From JBEAOO01 sp041164825 (GTDB lineage Bacteria > Pseudomonadota > Gammaproteobacteria > Burkholderiales > Burkholderiaceae_C): DNA of 22,941 nucleotides. The translations under genes and the position numbers were made by a program. This document shows, piece by piece, positions 9,954 through 16,634 of this stretch. Under the pieces are notes generated by a model, which was not told the origin of the DNA, ran no database searches, and saw only the letters and a list, made by a program, of their open reading frames with translations. Numbering within the stretch: position 1 is the first letter of the stretch; each line of letters begins with the position of its first letter. The stretch lies in the NCBI GenBank assembly GCA_041164825.1, contig JBEAOO010000316.1, positions 1-22,941 of the forward strand, read 5' to 3'.

Positions 9954-10871
9954 ATGAAGCCCCCTGTCGCCCTCACCCCCCGCATCGCGCTGCTGCTCAC
10001 CATCCCTCCCTTGCTGTGGGCGGGCAATGCGGTGGTGGGCCGCATGGCGGTCGGCCTGGTGCCACCGGTGGGCCTCAACTTTGCGCGCTGGGCACTGGCC
10101 TTTGCGCTGTTGTGGCCCCTGGGGCGCAGCGTGTTTGCCGACCTCGGCGCGATCCGCGCGCGCTGGCGCTACCTGGCGCTGCTGGGCTTTCTCGGCATGG
10201 GTTGCTACAACACCCTGCAGTACTTGGCGCTGCACACCTCCACCCCGCTCAACGTCACCTTGATTGCGGCCAGCTCGCCGGTCTGGATGCTCGGCATTGG
10301 CGCGGTGTTTTATGGCGTGAAGCCGCGCGCGCAAGACATCTGGGGCGCGGCGCTCTCGCTGCTGGGTGTGGCGCTGGTGATTGCGCGCGGCGAGCCGGCG
10401 CGGCTGCTGCAATTGCACTTTGTGGCGGGCGATGTGCTGATGCTGGTGGCCATCTTCACCTGGGGCCTCTACAGCTGGCTGCTGGCGCGCCCGCCGGCCT
10501 CCATGCAAGGCGAGCAGCGCCCGCCCTGGAACTGGGCCGAGCTGTTGCTGGTGCAGTGTGCGTTTGGTGTGCTGTGGTCGGGCCTGGCGGCCGGGGTGGA
10601 GTTGGGGTTCAGCGACGCGCAGTGGCACGGCTCGTGGTGGGTGCTGGCGCTGCTGGCCTTTGTGGCCATCGGCCCGTCGTTGATCGCCTACCGCTGCTGG
10701 GGCCTGGGCGTGGCCACGGTGGGCCCGGCGCTGGCCGCGTTTTTCGTCAACCTCACGCCGCTGTTTGCCGCCGTGATGTCGGCCGCGCTGCTGGGCGAGG
10801 CGCCGCAGTGGTTCCACGCGGTGGCGTTCGTGCTGATTGTGGCGGGCATCGTGGTGTCGTCGCGGCGCTGA
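9954..10871 (+). CDS. EamA/DMT family transporter
   Basis: This is an inner-membrane drug/metabolite transporter of 305 residues with about ten helices in two EamA repeats. The first repeat begins IALLLTIPPLLWAGNAVVGRMAVGLVPPVGLNFARW, the standard EamA start. It also has YNTLQYLALHTSTPLNVTLIAASSPVWM in repeat 1 and VGPALAAFFVNLTPLFAAVMSAALLGEAPQ in repeat 2, the classic Pro-containing helix and LGE motif. The substrate is unknown; family members export amino acids, sugars or drugs. ATG 9954 gives the canonical N terminus; no strong ribosome-binding site precedes it. The convergent neighbour is the LysR gene, 290 bp away. Confidence 0.9.
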   Translation: MKPPVALTPRIALLLTIPPLLWAGNAVVGRMAVGLVPPVGLNFARWALAFALLWPLGRSVFADLGAIRARWRYLALLGFLGMGCYNTLQYLALHTSTPLNVTLIAASSPVWMLGIGAVFYGVKPRAQDIWGAALSLLGVALVIARGEPARLLQLHFVAGDVLMLVAIFTWGLYSWLLARPPASMQGEQRPPWNWAELLLVQCAFGVLWSGLAAGVELGFSDAQWHGSWWVLALLAFVAIGPSLIAYRCWGLGVATVGPALAAFFVNLTPLFAAVMSAALLGEAPQWFHAVAFVLIVAGIVVSSRR

Positions 10872-10915
10872 CACGGGCTGGCGTTCAACCGCACGAGCTG
10901 TCCACGGCAGAGAAG

Positions 10916-10946
10916 TGCGGTTCTTGGCTGGGCGAGCAGAACCGCA
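10916..10946. terminator. Stem-loop downstream of the EamA gene
   Basis: TGCGGTTCT (10916-10924) and AGAACCGCA (10938-10946) are perfect 9-bp complements with a 13-base loop, 45 bp after the EamA stop. No T tract follows, so a Rho-independent terminator in the strict sense is doubtful. It may act with the larger stem-loop that follows between these convergent genes. Confidence 0.35.
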
Positions 10947-10967
10947 TGCCGAGGCAGGTGCTCGGAG

Positions 10968-11066
10968 CGCTGTGCCGGGCCGATGTGCGGCGGTCAAGGG
11001 GGAATGGACCGACCGAAGGGAGGGCCCGGAGGACACGGAGCACGTCGGCCCGGCCCATCGCCGCCC
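10968..11066. repeat. Second complete copy of the stem-loop repeat family
   Basis: The left arm (10974-10988) pairs with the right arm (11040-11054) over 15 contiguous positions with one G-T wobble, plus a few more pairs beyond a mismatch. The 51-base loop contains GGTCAAGG (10992-10999) and GGACACGGAGCA (11031-11042), identical to the element at 83-176. An inner hairpin, CCGACC (11009-11014), GAA, GGGAGG (11018-11023), has a tandem G-A/A-G mismatch. The arms are unrelated in sequence to those at 83-176, yet self-complementary. It lies between convergent genes. Confidence 0.8.
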
Positions 11067-11161
11067 TCGCGCCCACCGTCGAACAGGAAGCCTTCGAACG
11101 GAGAGCGGCGCCAGGCAACGGAGCCGAGCGGGCTGACGCACGGCCCAGCTGGCAACCACGC

Positions 11162-12148
11162 TCAGCGCTTGAGCGACCGGCCTGCCCCGCGTCGGTGGGT
11201 GGCGGATGCCGGCGCAGGCGCAGGCGCATGGGCAGGCGCATCAACCGGCTGGTCCCACGGTGCGATGTCGCCGCCAAATCGCAGCGCCAAAAACTCGATC
11301 AACAGCTTGAGCGGCTGCGGCAGGTGCTGGCGTGAGAGGTACACCGCGTGGATGCCCAGCGGCTCGGGCTCGTGGTCGGGCAGCAGGCGCACCAGCGTGC
11401 CTCGCGCCAGGTCGTCACCCACAAAGTAGGTGGGCAGCATGGCAATGCCGGCGCCCGCCAGCGCGGCCTCGCGCAACACCACCGTCTCATTGCTCGACAA
11501 GCCCCCCGTCACCTCCACTGCCGTCACGCGCCCGTCGCGGCGCAAGCGGTATTCGGTGCGGGTGCCAAAGGCGTGGGTGATGCAGTGGTGCAAGCGCAGG
11601 TCTTCAGGGCGCGTTGGCGTGCCGCGCTGCGCCAAGTAGGCCGGTGCCGCACACAGCACCGAGCGGCAACTCGCCAGCGGCCGCGCCACCACGCCGTCGT
11701 CCAGGCGGTTGGTGAGGCGCACGGCCAGATCGATGCGCTCGGCCACCAGGTCCACAGCGCGGTCCACGGTCAGCAGATCCACCGCGATGCGCGGGTGCTG
11801 GCGCTGAAAGTCGACCACCGCCTGGGTCAGGTGCGACACCGCAAACGACAAGCTGGTGGTGATGCGCAGCTTGCCCGCCGGCTCGCTCCGGTGCACGCCC
11901 GCCACGGCTTGCAGATCGGCCGCCAGGTCGAGCATCTGGCGCAAGCGCGGCAAGGCTTCTTGGCCCGCCTCGCTCAGGCTCACGCGGCGGGTGGTGCGGT
12001 GCAGCAGCCGCGCGCCCAGCCAGCGCTCCAGCCCCTCAAGGTGGCGGCTGATCATCGCCCGCGACAGGTCCAGCGTCTCCGCGGCGCGGGTCAGGCTGCC
12101 TTGGTCGGCAATCTCCACAAACGAGCGGATGGCGGTGAGTTGGTCCAT
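11162..12148 (-). CDS. LysR family transcriptional regulator
   Basis: This is a DNA-binding regulator of 328 residues. The N-terminal winged helix-turn-helix is clear (MDQLTAIRSFVEIADQGSLTRAAETLDLSRAMISRHLEGLERWLGARLLHRTTRRVSLSEAG), and the effector-binding domain follows from about residue 92. The C terminus ends in an Ala/Pro/His-rich tail (PVDAPAHAPAPAPASATHRRGAG) that looks dispensable. ATG 12148 is the natural family start. It is divergent from the MBL-fold gene with 127 bp between starts, a typical LysR target arrangement. That gap holds a 14-bp palindrome that could be its operator. The convergent EamA gene is probably not in its regulon by position. The effector cannot be inferred. 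Confidence 0.93.
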   Translation of the reverse strand: MDQLTAIRSFVEIADQGSLTRAAETLDLSRAMISRHLEGLERWLGARLLHRTTRRVSLSEAGQEALPRLRQMLDLAADLQAVAGVHRSEPAGKLRITTSLSFAVSHLTQAVVDFQRQHPRIAVDLLTVDRAVDLVAERIDLAVRLTNRLDDGVVARPLASCRSVLCAAPAYLAQRGTPTRPEDLRLHHCITHAFGTRTEYRLRRDGRVTAVEVTGGLSSNETVVLREAALAGAGIAMLPTYFVGDDLARGTLVRLLPDHEPEPLGIHAVYLSRQHLPQPLKLLIEFLALRFGGDIAPWDQPVDAPAHAPAPAPASATHRRGAGRSLKR

Positions 12149-12165
12149 GGATGGTGGCGCCTGAC

Positions 12166-12225
12166 TGAATCGAAATGGTTGACAATCAATTGATTGAATC
12201 GGAGTTTATCTGCGTTAAGTGAATC
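12166..12225. promoter_or_regulatory. Putative LysR operator: palindrome plus repeated TGAATC
   Basis: CAATCAATTGATTG at 12183-12196 is a perfect 14-bp palindrome inside an AT-rich patch. TGAATC occurs at 12166, 12195 and 12220. TTGACA at 12179-12184 resembles a -35 box, but no good -10 box follows at a normal distance. Position between a LysR gene and its divergent neighbour fits operator architecture for this family. Part of the palindrome region (TTGACAATCAA, 12179-12189) recurs at 15474-15484. Confidence 0.45.
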
Positions 12226-12275
12226 AATACAGTCTCGCCATCGACTCACCCAACCCCCTCGATGGAGATCACACG

Positions 12276-13166
12276 ATGAACCGCTTCAGAACCCTGTCTC
12301 TGGCCTTGCTGCCCGCCGCCCTGAACCTGGGGCTCATTGCCCAAGACGCCGCGGCACAGGCTGCCGCACCGCTGACCGTTCAGGTCTACAACGCCGACGC
12401 CGCCAGCTTCCACGTCAACGCGGTGCTGGTGTCGGGCCAGACCGACGCCGTGCTGCTCGACACCGGCTTCACCCGCGCCGATGCGCTGCGCGTTGCCGCG
12501 ATGGTGCTGGACAGCAAGAAGACGCTGAAGACCCTCTACATCAGCCAGGCCGACCCGGACTACTACTTCGGCATCGAGGTGATCAAGCAGTACTTCCCGC
12601 AGGCGCAGGTCGTCACCACCGCGCCCACGCTGAAGAAGATCGAAGCCACGCTGGCCACCAAGCTGCAGGTGTGGGGCCCACGCATGGGTGCCAATGCGCC
12701 CCAGAGCGTGCCGCTGCCCACGGTGCTGACGGGCAACACCCTCACGCTGGAAGGCCAGCGCCTGGAAATCCGCGGTCTGGACGATGGCCAGGCGCACCGC
12801 AGCTATGTCTGGATCCCGTCAATCAAGACCGTGGCGGGTGGCGTGAATGTGTACGCCGGCCTGCACCTCTGGACGGCCGATGCGCAGAGCGTGCAAGAGC
12901 GCGCCGACTGGGCCCGCAAGCTGGGTGCAATGGCCGCGCTGCAACCGACCCGCGTGATCCCTGGTCACAGCCTGCCGGGCCAGGCCCAAGACGCCTCGCA
13001 GCTGGCCTGGAGCCAAGCCTATCTGGCCCGCTTTGAGCACGAACTGCCCCGGGCCGCCAACAGCGCCGCGCTCATTGACGCGATGAAGCAGGCCTACCCC
13101 GAAGCCGGCCTGGGCATCGCGCTGGACATTGGCGCCAAGGTCAACAAGGGCGAGATGACGTGGTGA
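12276..13166 (+). CDS. Secreted MBL-fold protein lacking the HxHxDH metal motif
   Basis: This is a 296-residue protein with a Sec signal (MNRFRTLSLALLPAALNLGL, likely cut near residue 29 after AAAQA) and the start of a metallo-beta-lactamase fold (NAVLVSGQTDAVLLDTGFTRADALRVAAMVL). Where active members have HxHxDH, this protein reads SQADPDYYFG (residues 90-99). The first His is Gln, and no second His or DH pair exists. His231 in the later GHS motif is kept. It is therefore either inactive for classic dinuclear zinc chemistry or uses another ligand set. ATG 12276 has GGAG eight bases upstream; a GTG at 12219 would spoil the signal peptide. It is divergent from the LysR gene and 68 bp before a second secreted-protein gene, so a shared transcript is likely. 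Confidence 0.85.
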   Translation: MNRFRTLSLALLPAALNLGLIAQDAAAQAAAPLTVQVYNADAASFHVNAVLVSGQTDAVLLDTGFTRADALRVAAMVLDSKKTLKTLYISQADPDYYFGIEVIKQYFPQAQVVTTAPTLKKIEATLATKLQVWGPRMGANAPQSVPLPTVLTGNTLTLEGQRLEIRGLDDGQAHRSYVWIPSIKTVAGGVNVYAGLHLWTADAQSVQERADWARKLGAMAALQPTRVIPGHSLPGQAQDASQLAWSQAYLARFEHELPRAANSAALIDAMKQAYPEAGLGIALDIGAKVNKGEMTW

Positions 13167-13234
13167 GCGCCAGAGCAACGCCAACACGCACTTCAACGAC
13201 AACGCCAACGCCTTCAACCGTTCAAAGGATTCCC

Positions 13235-13717
13235 ATGACGCACCGCCTCACCACCGCCGGGCTCATCGCCCTGTCCTTCTGCGCCTTCAGTGCACACGCC
13301 CAATCGCTGCCCTACGGCGTGCCCATCAGCCTGGACGTGGCCAAGAAGGCGGTCCAGGCCGCCGCCGCCGAGATGCGCAAAAACAAGTGGGAGATGACCA
13401 TCGCCGTGGTCGACTCCGGCGGCAACCTGGTGTACCTGGAGCGCGCCGACCAAGCGGGCCTGGGTACCATTGAGCCGGCCCTGGGCAAGGCCAAGGCGGC
13501 CAACGGCATCAAGGTGCCCACTGCGGTGATTGGCGAGCTGATCGTGAACCAGAAGCTCACCAACCTGATTGCCGTGCCCGGCGCCTTCCCGGTGGCCGGT
13601 GGTGTGCCGCTGATCGTCAACGGCCGCGTCATTGGCGCGATGGGCGCCAGCGGCGGCATGCCGGCCGACGACGCGGCCGTGGCCAACGCCGGGGCCAAGA
13701 GCCTGCTGCCTGAATGA
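13235..13717 (+). CDS. Secreted GlcG/HbpS family heme-binding-like protein
   Basis: This is a small periplasmic or secreted protein of 160 residues. A signal peptide (MTHRLTTAGLIALSFCAFSAHA, cut before QSLPYG near residue 22) precedes a GlcG/HbpS domain with the standard features: LDVAKKAVQAAAAEMRKNKWEMTIAVVDSGGNLVYLERAD, an A-K-A-A region, and GGVPLIVNGRVIGAMGASGGMPADDAAVANAGA. Members bind heme or small molecules, or accompany catabolic operons; the role here is not defined. ATG 13235 has AAAGGA about six bases upstream. It follows the MBL-fold gene in the same direction and is probably in the putative LysR-linked unit. Confidence 0.88.
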   Translation: MTHRLTTAGLIALSFCAFSAHAQSLPYGVPISLDVAKKAVQAAAAEMRKNKWEMTIAVVDSGGNLVYLERADQAGLGTIEPALGKAKAANGIKVPTAVIGELIVNQKLTNLIAVPGAFPVAGGVPLIVNGRVIGAMGASGGMPADDAAVANAGAKSLLPE

Positions 13718-13725
13718 GGTAATCC

Positions 13726-13772
13726 GTCGCGTGTGGCACACCGCGCAAAGCGCGCGACAGGCCACACGCGAC
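13726..13772 (+). terminator. Two-tier stem-loop after the GlcG-like gene
   Basis: GTCGCGTGTGGC (13726-13737) and GCCACACGCGAC (13761-13772) are perfect 12-bp complements. Inside, CGCGC (13742-13746) pairs with GCGCG (13750-13754) around AAA. It begins eight bases after the GlcG-like stop codon and precedes the small TPR-like gene. No T tract follows. It may end the LysR-linked transcript, or be a processing or stability structure. Confidence 0.5.
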
Positions 13773-13827
13773 ACGCCACTTGCACGCCCGTTTGAACCCC
13801 GCGGCCCACGCCGCCACAGGAGCCCGC

Positions 13828-14082
13828 ATGACCACACAGCTTCGCCAAGTCCTGGCGCACCTCCATGCCGGTGATTGGACGGCCGCACACAATCTGGTGC
13901 AGCAACTCGACTCGCCGCTCGCCGCCTGGCTGCACGGCATCGTGCACATCCAGGAGGGCGATCTGGAGGATGCCGAATACTGGTATGGCAAATCAGAGCG
14001 CCACTTTCGCAGCCGCGGCACATTGGCCGAAGAGTTGGCGCGCTTCGAATCGGCGCTGCCCGCTGACGCCGCCAACGTCTAA
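13828..14082 (+). CDS. Small TPR-like hypothetical protein upstream of hcp
   Basis: This is an 84-residue soluble protein with no recognised named domain. Its sequence MTTQLRQVLAHLHAGDWTAAHNLVQQLDSPLAAWLHGIVHIQEGDLEDAEYWYGKSERHF reads as two helical hairpins with the small/large residue spacing of tetratricopeptide or SEL1-like repeats. It has no signal peptide. ATG 13828 is supported by AGGAG seven bases upstream; an alternative in-frame ATG at 13780 lies in the leader and lacks support. It ends 31 bp before the chosen hcp start, or one base before the alternative hcp ATG. Tight spacing suggests co-expression with Hcp. A chaperone or adaptor role is speculative. Confidence 0.65.
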   Translation: MTTQLRQVLAHLHAGDWTAAHNLVQQLDSPLAAWLHGIVHIQEGDLEDAEYWYGKSERHFRSRGTLAEELARFESALPADAANV

Positions 14083-14113
14083 CATGGCAAGCGGTGCCAC
14101 TCCCATTCAAGCC

Positions 14114-14593
14114 ATGAACATCGACGCTTACATCAAATTCGACGGCATCGACGGTGAGTCCACCGATGTCGACCACAAAGGCGAGATCGAGGTGTTGAGC
14201 TGGAACTGGGGGCTGACCGCACCGGCCGCCCCCATGGCCAGCGGCGCGGCCAGCGGCAAACCCACGGCACGTGAACTGCACCTGACCCACATGTACGACA
14301 AGGCCTCGCCGCTGCTGGCCAAAGCCGCGGCGCAGGGCAAACGGATCAAGTCCGCCGTGTTGACCGCACACAGCAGCGGCAACGGTCAAAAAGACTTTTT
14401 CAAGATCACGCTCAAGGACGTGTTCATCACCTCACTCAGCATCAGCGCAGGCGGCAGCGCCGGCGAGATGACCGAGGAGCTCAGCCTGGCCTTCAGCGAG
14501 ATCACCCTGGGCTACAAGCCGCAACTGCCCACCGGCGCACTCGGCCCCGAGGTGGCGATGGGCTGGAACCTGAAGACCTCGATCGTGACTTGA
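14114..14593 (+). CDS. hcp: Orphan Hcp-family type VI secretion tube protein
   Basis: This is an Hcp-like protein of 159 residues; in type VI secretion Hcp forms hexameric rings of the inner tube and is secreted. Family features are MNIDAYIKFDGIDGESTDVDHKGEIEVLSWNWGLTAP at the N terminus, then ARELHLTHMYDKASPLLAKAAAQGKRIKSAVLTA, FFKITLKDVFITSLS and a terminal EELSLAFSEITLGYKP. I chose ATG 14114 because MNIDAYIKFDG matches the usual Hcp start; ATG 14084 would add ten residues. Neither has a clear ribosome-binding site. No VgrG, TssB/C, ClpV or PAAR gene is in the window, so it is an orphan copy here. It follows the small TPR-like gene. Confidence 0.9.
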   Translation: MNIDAYIKFDGIDGESTDVDHKGEIEVLSWNWGLTAPAAPMASGAASGKPTARELHLTHMYDKASPLLAKAAAQGKRIKSAVLTAHSSGNGQKDFFKITLKDVFITSLSISAGGSAGEMTEELSLAFSEITLGYKPQLPTGALGPEVAMGWNLKTSIVT

Positions 14594-14626
14594 GCGACGG
14601 GGCCGCAGCCGCCGCGCATGCGCTGG

Positions 14627-14641
14627 CCGGCCGATGGCCGG
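14627..14641. terminator. Short GC stem-loop between convergent hcp and SDR genes
   Basis: CCGGCC (14627-14632), GAT and GGCCGG (14636-14641) form a 6-bp hairpin in the 71-bp convergent gap. No T tract follows on either strand. Termination is a positional guess. Confidence 0.25.
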
Positions 14642-14664
14642 ATCGGGCGCGCAAGGCCGTGGTC

Positions 14665-15450
14665 TCAAAACACGCCCGGATACCCCCCACCATCGATCAG
14701 CAGGTTTTGCCCGGTGATGTAGCCCGCTTGGCGGCTGCACAAAAACGCGCAGGTGGCGCCAAACTCCGCCGCATCGCCAAAGCGCTTGGCCGGGATGCCG
14801 GCGCGGCGCGCATCGGCCAGGGCCTCGGGCGTGGTCCCGGCTTTGGCGGCGCTGGCGGCGTGGGTGGCGCGCAGGCGATCGGTGTCAAACGGGCCGGGCA
14901 GCAGGTTGTTGATGGTGACGCCCTGCGCAGCAATGCCGCTGCGTGCCAAGCCGGCGATGAAGCCGGTGAGGCCGCTGCGCGCGCCGTTGGACAAACCCAG
15001 GATGTCGATCGGCGCCTTCACCGCGGCCGAGGTGATGTTGACGATGCGGCCAAAACCGCGCGCGGCCATGGCGTCGACCGTGGCCTGGATCATCGCGATG
15101 GGTGCCAGCATGTTGGCGTCCAGCGCCTTGAGCCAGACGTCGCGGTCCCACTGGCGAAAATCGCCCGGCGGCGGACCGCCCGCGTTGTTGATCAGGATGT
15201 CGACCCGCGGCGCCGCCGCCAGCACCGCAGCGCGGCCTTCGGCGGTGGTGATGTCGGCGGCAACGGCCCGCACCTCGATGCCGGGGTGTGCGGCGCGCAA
15301 GGCCGCAGCAGCCGCTTGCAAGGCAGCGTCACCGCGCGCATTGATCACGAGGTTGACGCCTTCTGCCGCCAGCGCCTGCGCGCAGCCCAAGCCCAGTCCC
15401 TTGCTCGCCGCACACACCAGTGCCCATTGCCCTTGCAGTCCGAAATCCAT
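14665..15450 (-). CDS. SDR family protein lacking the catalytic Tyr and Lys
   Basis: This is a 261-residue short-chain dehydrogenase/reductase fold, probably cytoplasmic. The nucleotide loop reads CAASKGLGLG (residues 13-22), NNAGG is at 88-92, and Ser141 of the catalytic set is in NITSAAVK. The YxxxK pair is absent: the equivalent stretch reads LSNGARSGLTGF, placing Ser154 and Arg158 at the Tyr and Lys positions. PGPFDTDRLR and GQNLLIDGGG complete the fold. A related SDR subgroup with SNxAR is familiar to me, so this looks ancestral, not decayed. ATG 15450 is preferred, with AGGCGAGG nearby; the longer frame to 15480 adds ten unconvincing residues. It follows the EamA gene by 30 bp and shares an operon with it. 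Confidence 0.88.
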   Translation of the reverse strand: MDFGLQGQWALVCAASKGLGLGCAQALAAEGVNLVINARGDAALQAAAAALRAAHPGIEVRAVAADITTAEGRAAVLAAAPRVDILINNAGGPPPGDFRQWDRDVWLKALDANMLAPIAMIQATVDAMAARGFGRIVNITSAAVKAPIDILGLSNGARSGLTGFIAGLARSGIAAQGVTINNLLPGPFDTDRLRATHAASAAKAGTTPEALADARRAGIPAKRFGDAAEFGATCAFLCSRQAGYITGQNLLIDGGGYPGVF

Positions 15451-15473
15451 GGCCTCGCCTTCAGAAGAGAAGA

Positions 15474-15484
15474 TTGACAATCAA
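15474..15484. promoter_or_regulatory. Copy of TTGACAATCAA found in the LysR operator region
   Basis: TTGACAATCAA here is identical to 12179-12189 in the LysR/MBL intergenic region, and both are AT-rich patches in GC-rich DNA. It contains the interrupted palindrome GATTG-A-CAATC (15472-15482). It lies 24-34 bases upstream of the SDR ATG and overlaps the EamA stop codon. It is a possible binding site, with no further support. Confidence 0.3.
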
Positions 15485-16404
15485 CGCGCCCGGCCCAACA
15501 AGGCCACGCCCAGCATCACCAGTGCCGAACCGGCGGCCGTCCACACGGTGAAGGGCTCGCCCAGAATCAGCACCCCCATGATGATGGTCGACACCGGGCC
15601 GACCATGCCGATTTGCGAGGTCAGCGTGGCACCGATGCGCTCGATGGCCATCATCACCATCAAGCCCGGCGCGAAAGTACACGCCGTGGCGTTGAGCACC
15701 GAGAGCCAGATCACCGGCTCGGCCACTTGCGCCGCGCTCAGCGGCCGCAAGATCACAAACTGGGCGATGCAGCACAGGCAGGCCACGCTGGAGGCCAGGC
15801 CGATCAGCCGGAAGCTGCCCAGCCGCTTGACCACCTCGCCCGAAAACGTGAGGTAGAGCGAATAGGTGACGGCGCTGGCAAACACCAGCGATGCGCCCAG
15901 CAGCGTGCCCTGGGCATGCAGGTTCAACTCGTGGCCGAACACCAGCACCACACCGGCATAACTCAGCACCATCGACAACAGCTGCGGCAGTGACACCGGC
16001 CGGCGGTAAAGCACCACACCCAGCACCAGCACGATGGTGGGGCTGAGGTAGAGGATGAGCCGTTCCAGGCTGGCGCTGATGTAGGCCAGGCCGGCGAAAT
16101 CGAGGAAGCTGGAGAGGTAGTAGCCCGAGAAGCCCAGCGTCAACACCTTGACGCGATCGCGCCACGACAGCGGGGTCTGGCCGCGACTCGCCCACCATGC
16201 GAGCGCCAAAAACATCGGCAACGCGAACAGCATGCGGTACATGAGCAGCGTGACCGCATCGACGCCATGCCGATACGCCAGCTTGACGATGATGGCCTTG
16301 CCAGAAAACGCGATCGCGCCGGCAGCGGCCAGACCGAGGGCGACGAGGCGCGCATGCGCTGAAAGCGGCCCGCCCTGCGCCGACGGGGGCAGTGGCACAA
16401 ACAC
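15481..16404 (-). CDS. EamA/DMT family transporter (start uncertain)
   Basis: This is an inner-membrane transporter with about ten helices. Typical sequences are LVALGLAAAGAIAFSGKAIIVKLAYRHGVDAVTLLMYRMLFALP (repeat 1) and IGATLTSQIGMVGPVSTIIMGVLILGEPFTVWTAAGSALVMLG (repeat 2). The substrate is unknown. No ATG precedes the first helix. GTG 16404 or GTG 16398 gives a short leader. A TTG at 16488 would add 28 Pro/Ser-rich residues that look non-coding. None has a good ribosome-binding site, so the 5' end is my least certain boundary here. With GTG 16404 the product is 307 residues, normal for the family. The SDR gene follows in the same direction after 30 bp. Confidence 0.85.
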   Translation of the reverse strand: MFVPLPPSAQGGPLSAHARLVALGLAAAGAIAFSGKAIIVKLAYRHGVDAVTLLMYRMLFALPMFLALAWWASRGQTPLSWRDRVKVLTLGFSGYYLSSFLDFAGLAYISASLERLILYLSPTIVLVLGVVLYRRPVSLPQLLSMVLSYAGVVLVFGHELNLHAQGTLLGASLVFASAVTYSLYLTFSGEVVKRLGSFRLIGLASSVACLCCIAQFVILRPLSAAQVAEPVIWLSVLNATACTFAPGLMVMMAIERIGATLTSQIGMVGPVSTIIMGVLILGEPFTVWTAAGSALVMLGVALLGRAR

Positions 16405-16634
16405 GCCCCAAGCAGAAGCAGCGGGACGCAGCAAAGGGGGGTCGGGGGGGCGTGTGGGCGAGGAGCTCACTGGACAGGACGGCGCCAAGCGCTGGGTGGT
16501 TGATCGGTCATTATGGCGGCCGGCGCCTCAGCCAGATGCCGTGAAGGTCGGAGGCCGATGGTGTCCTGCACAAGCCGCACAAGCCTTGCCATCCGAATGA
16601 GCCGCGCCGACCGTGCCGACCGCTTCAGGCACTC

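Noticed and set aside
8832..11159. A 775-residue open frame suggesting an N-terminal extension of the quinone oxidoreductase
   Set aside because: The upstream part is antisense to the EamA gene, low in complexity and without domains. ATG 9827 with AGGAG gives the exact family length.
12179..12210. Complete sigma70 promoter using TTGACA for the MBL gene
   Set aside because: The nearest AT-rich hexamers (AGTTTA, TTTATC) are poor matches or at the wrong spacing, so only the palindrome is reported.
13167..13234. Repeated AACGCCAAC-type tracts between the MBL and GlcG-like genes
   Set aside because: Only two or three short imperfect units, better explained as a low-complexity spacer.
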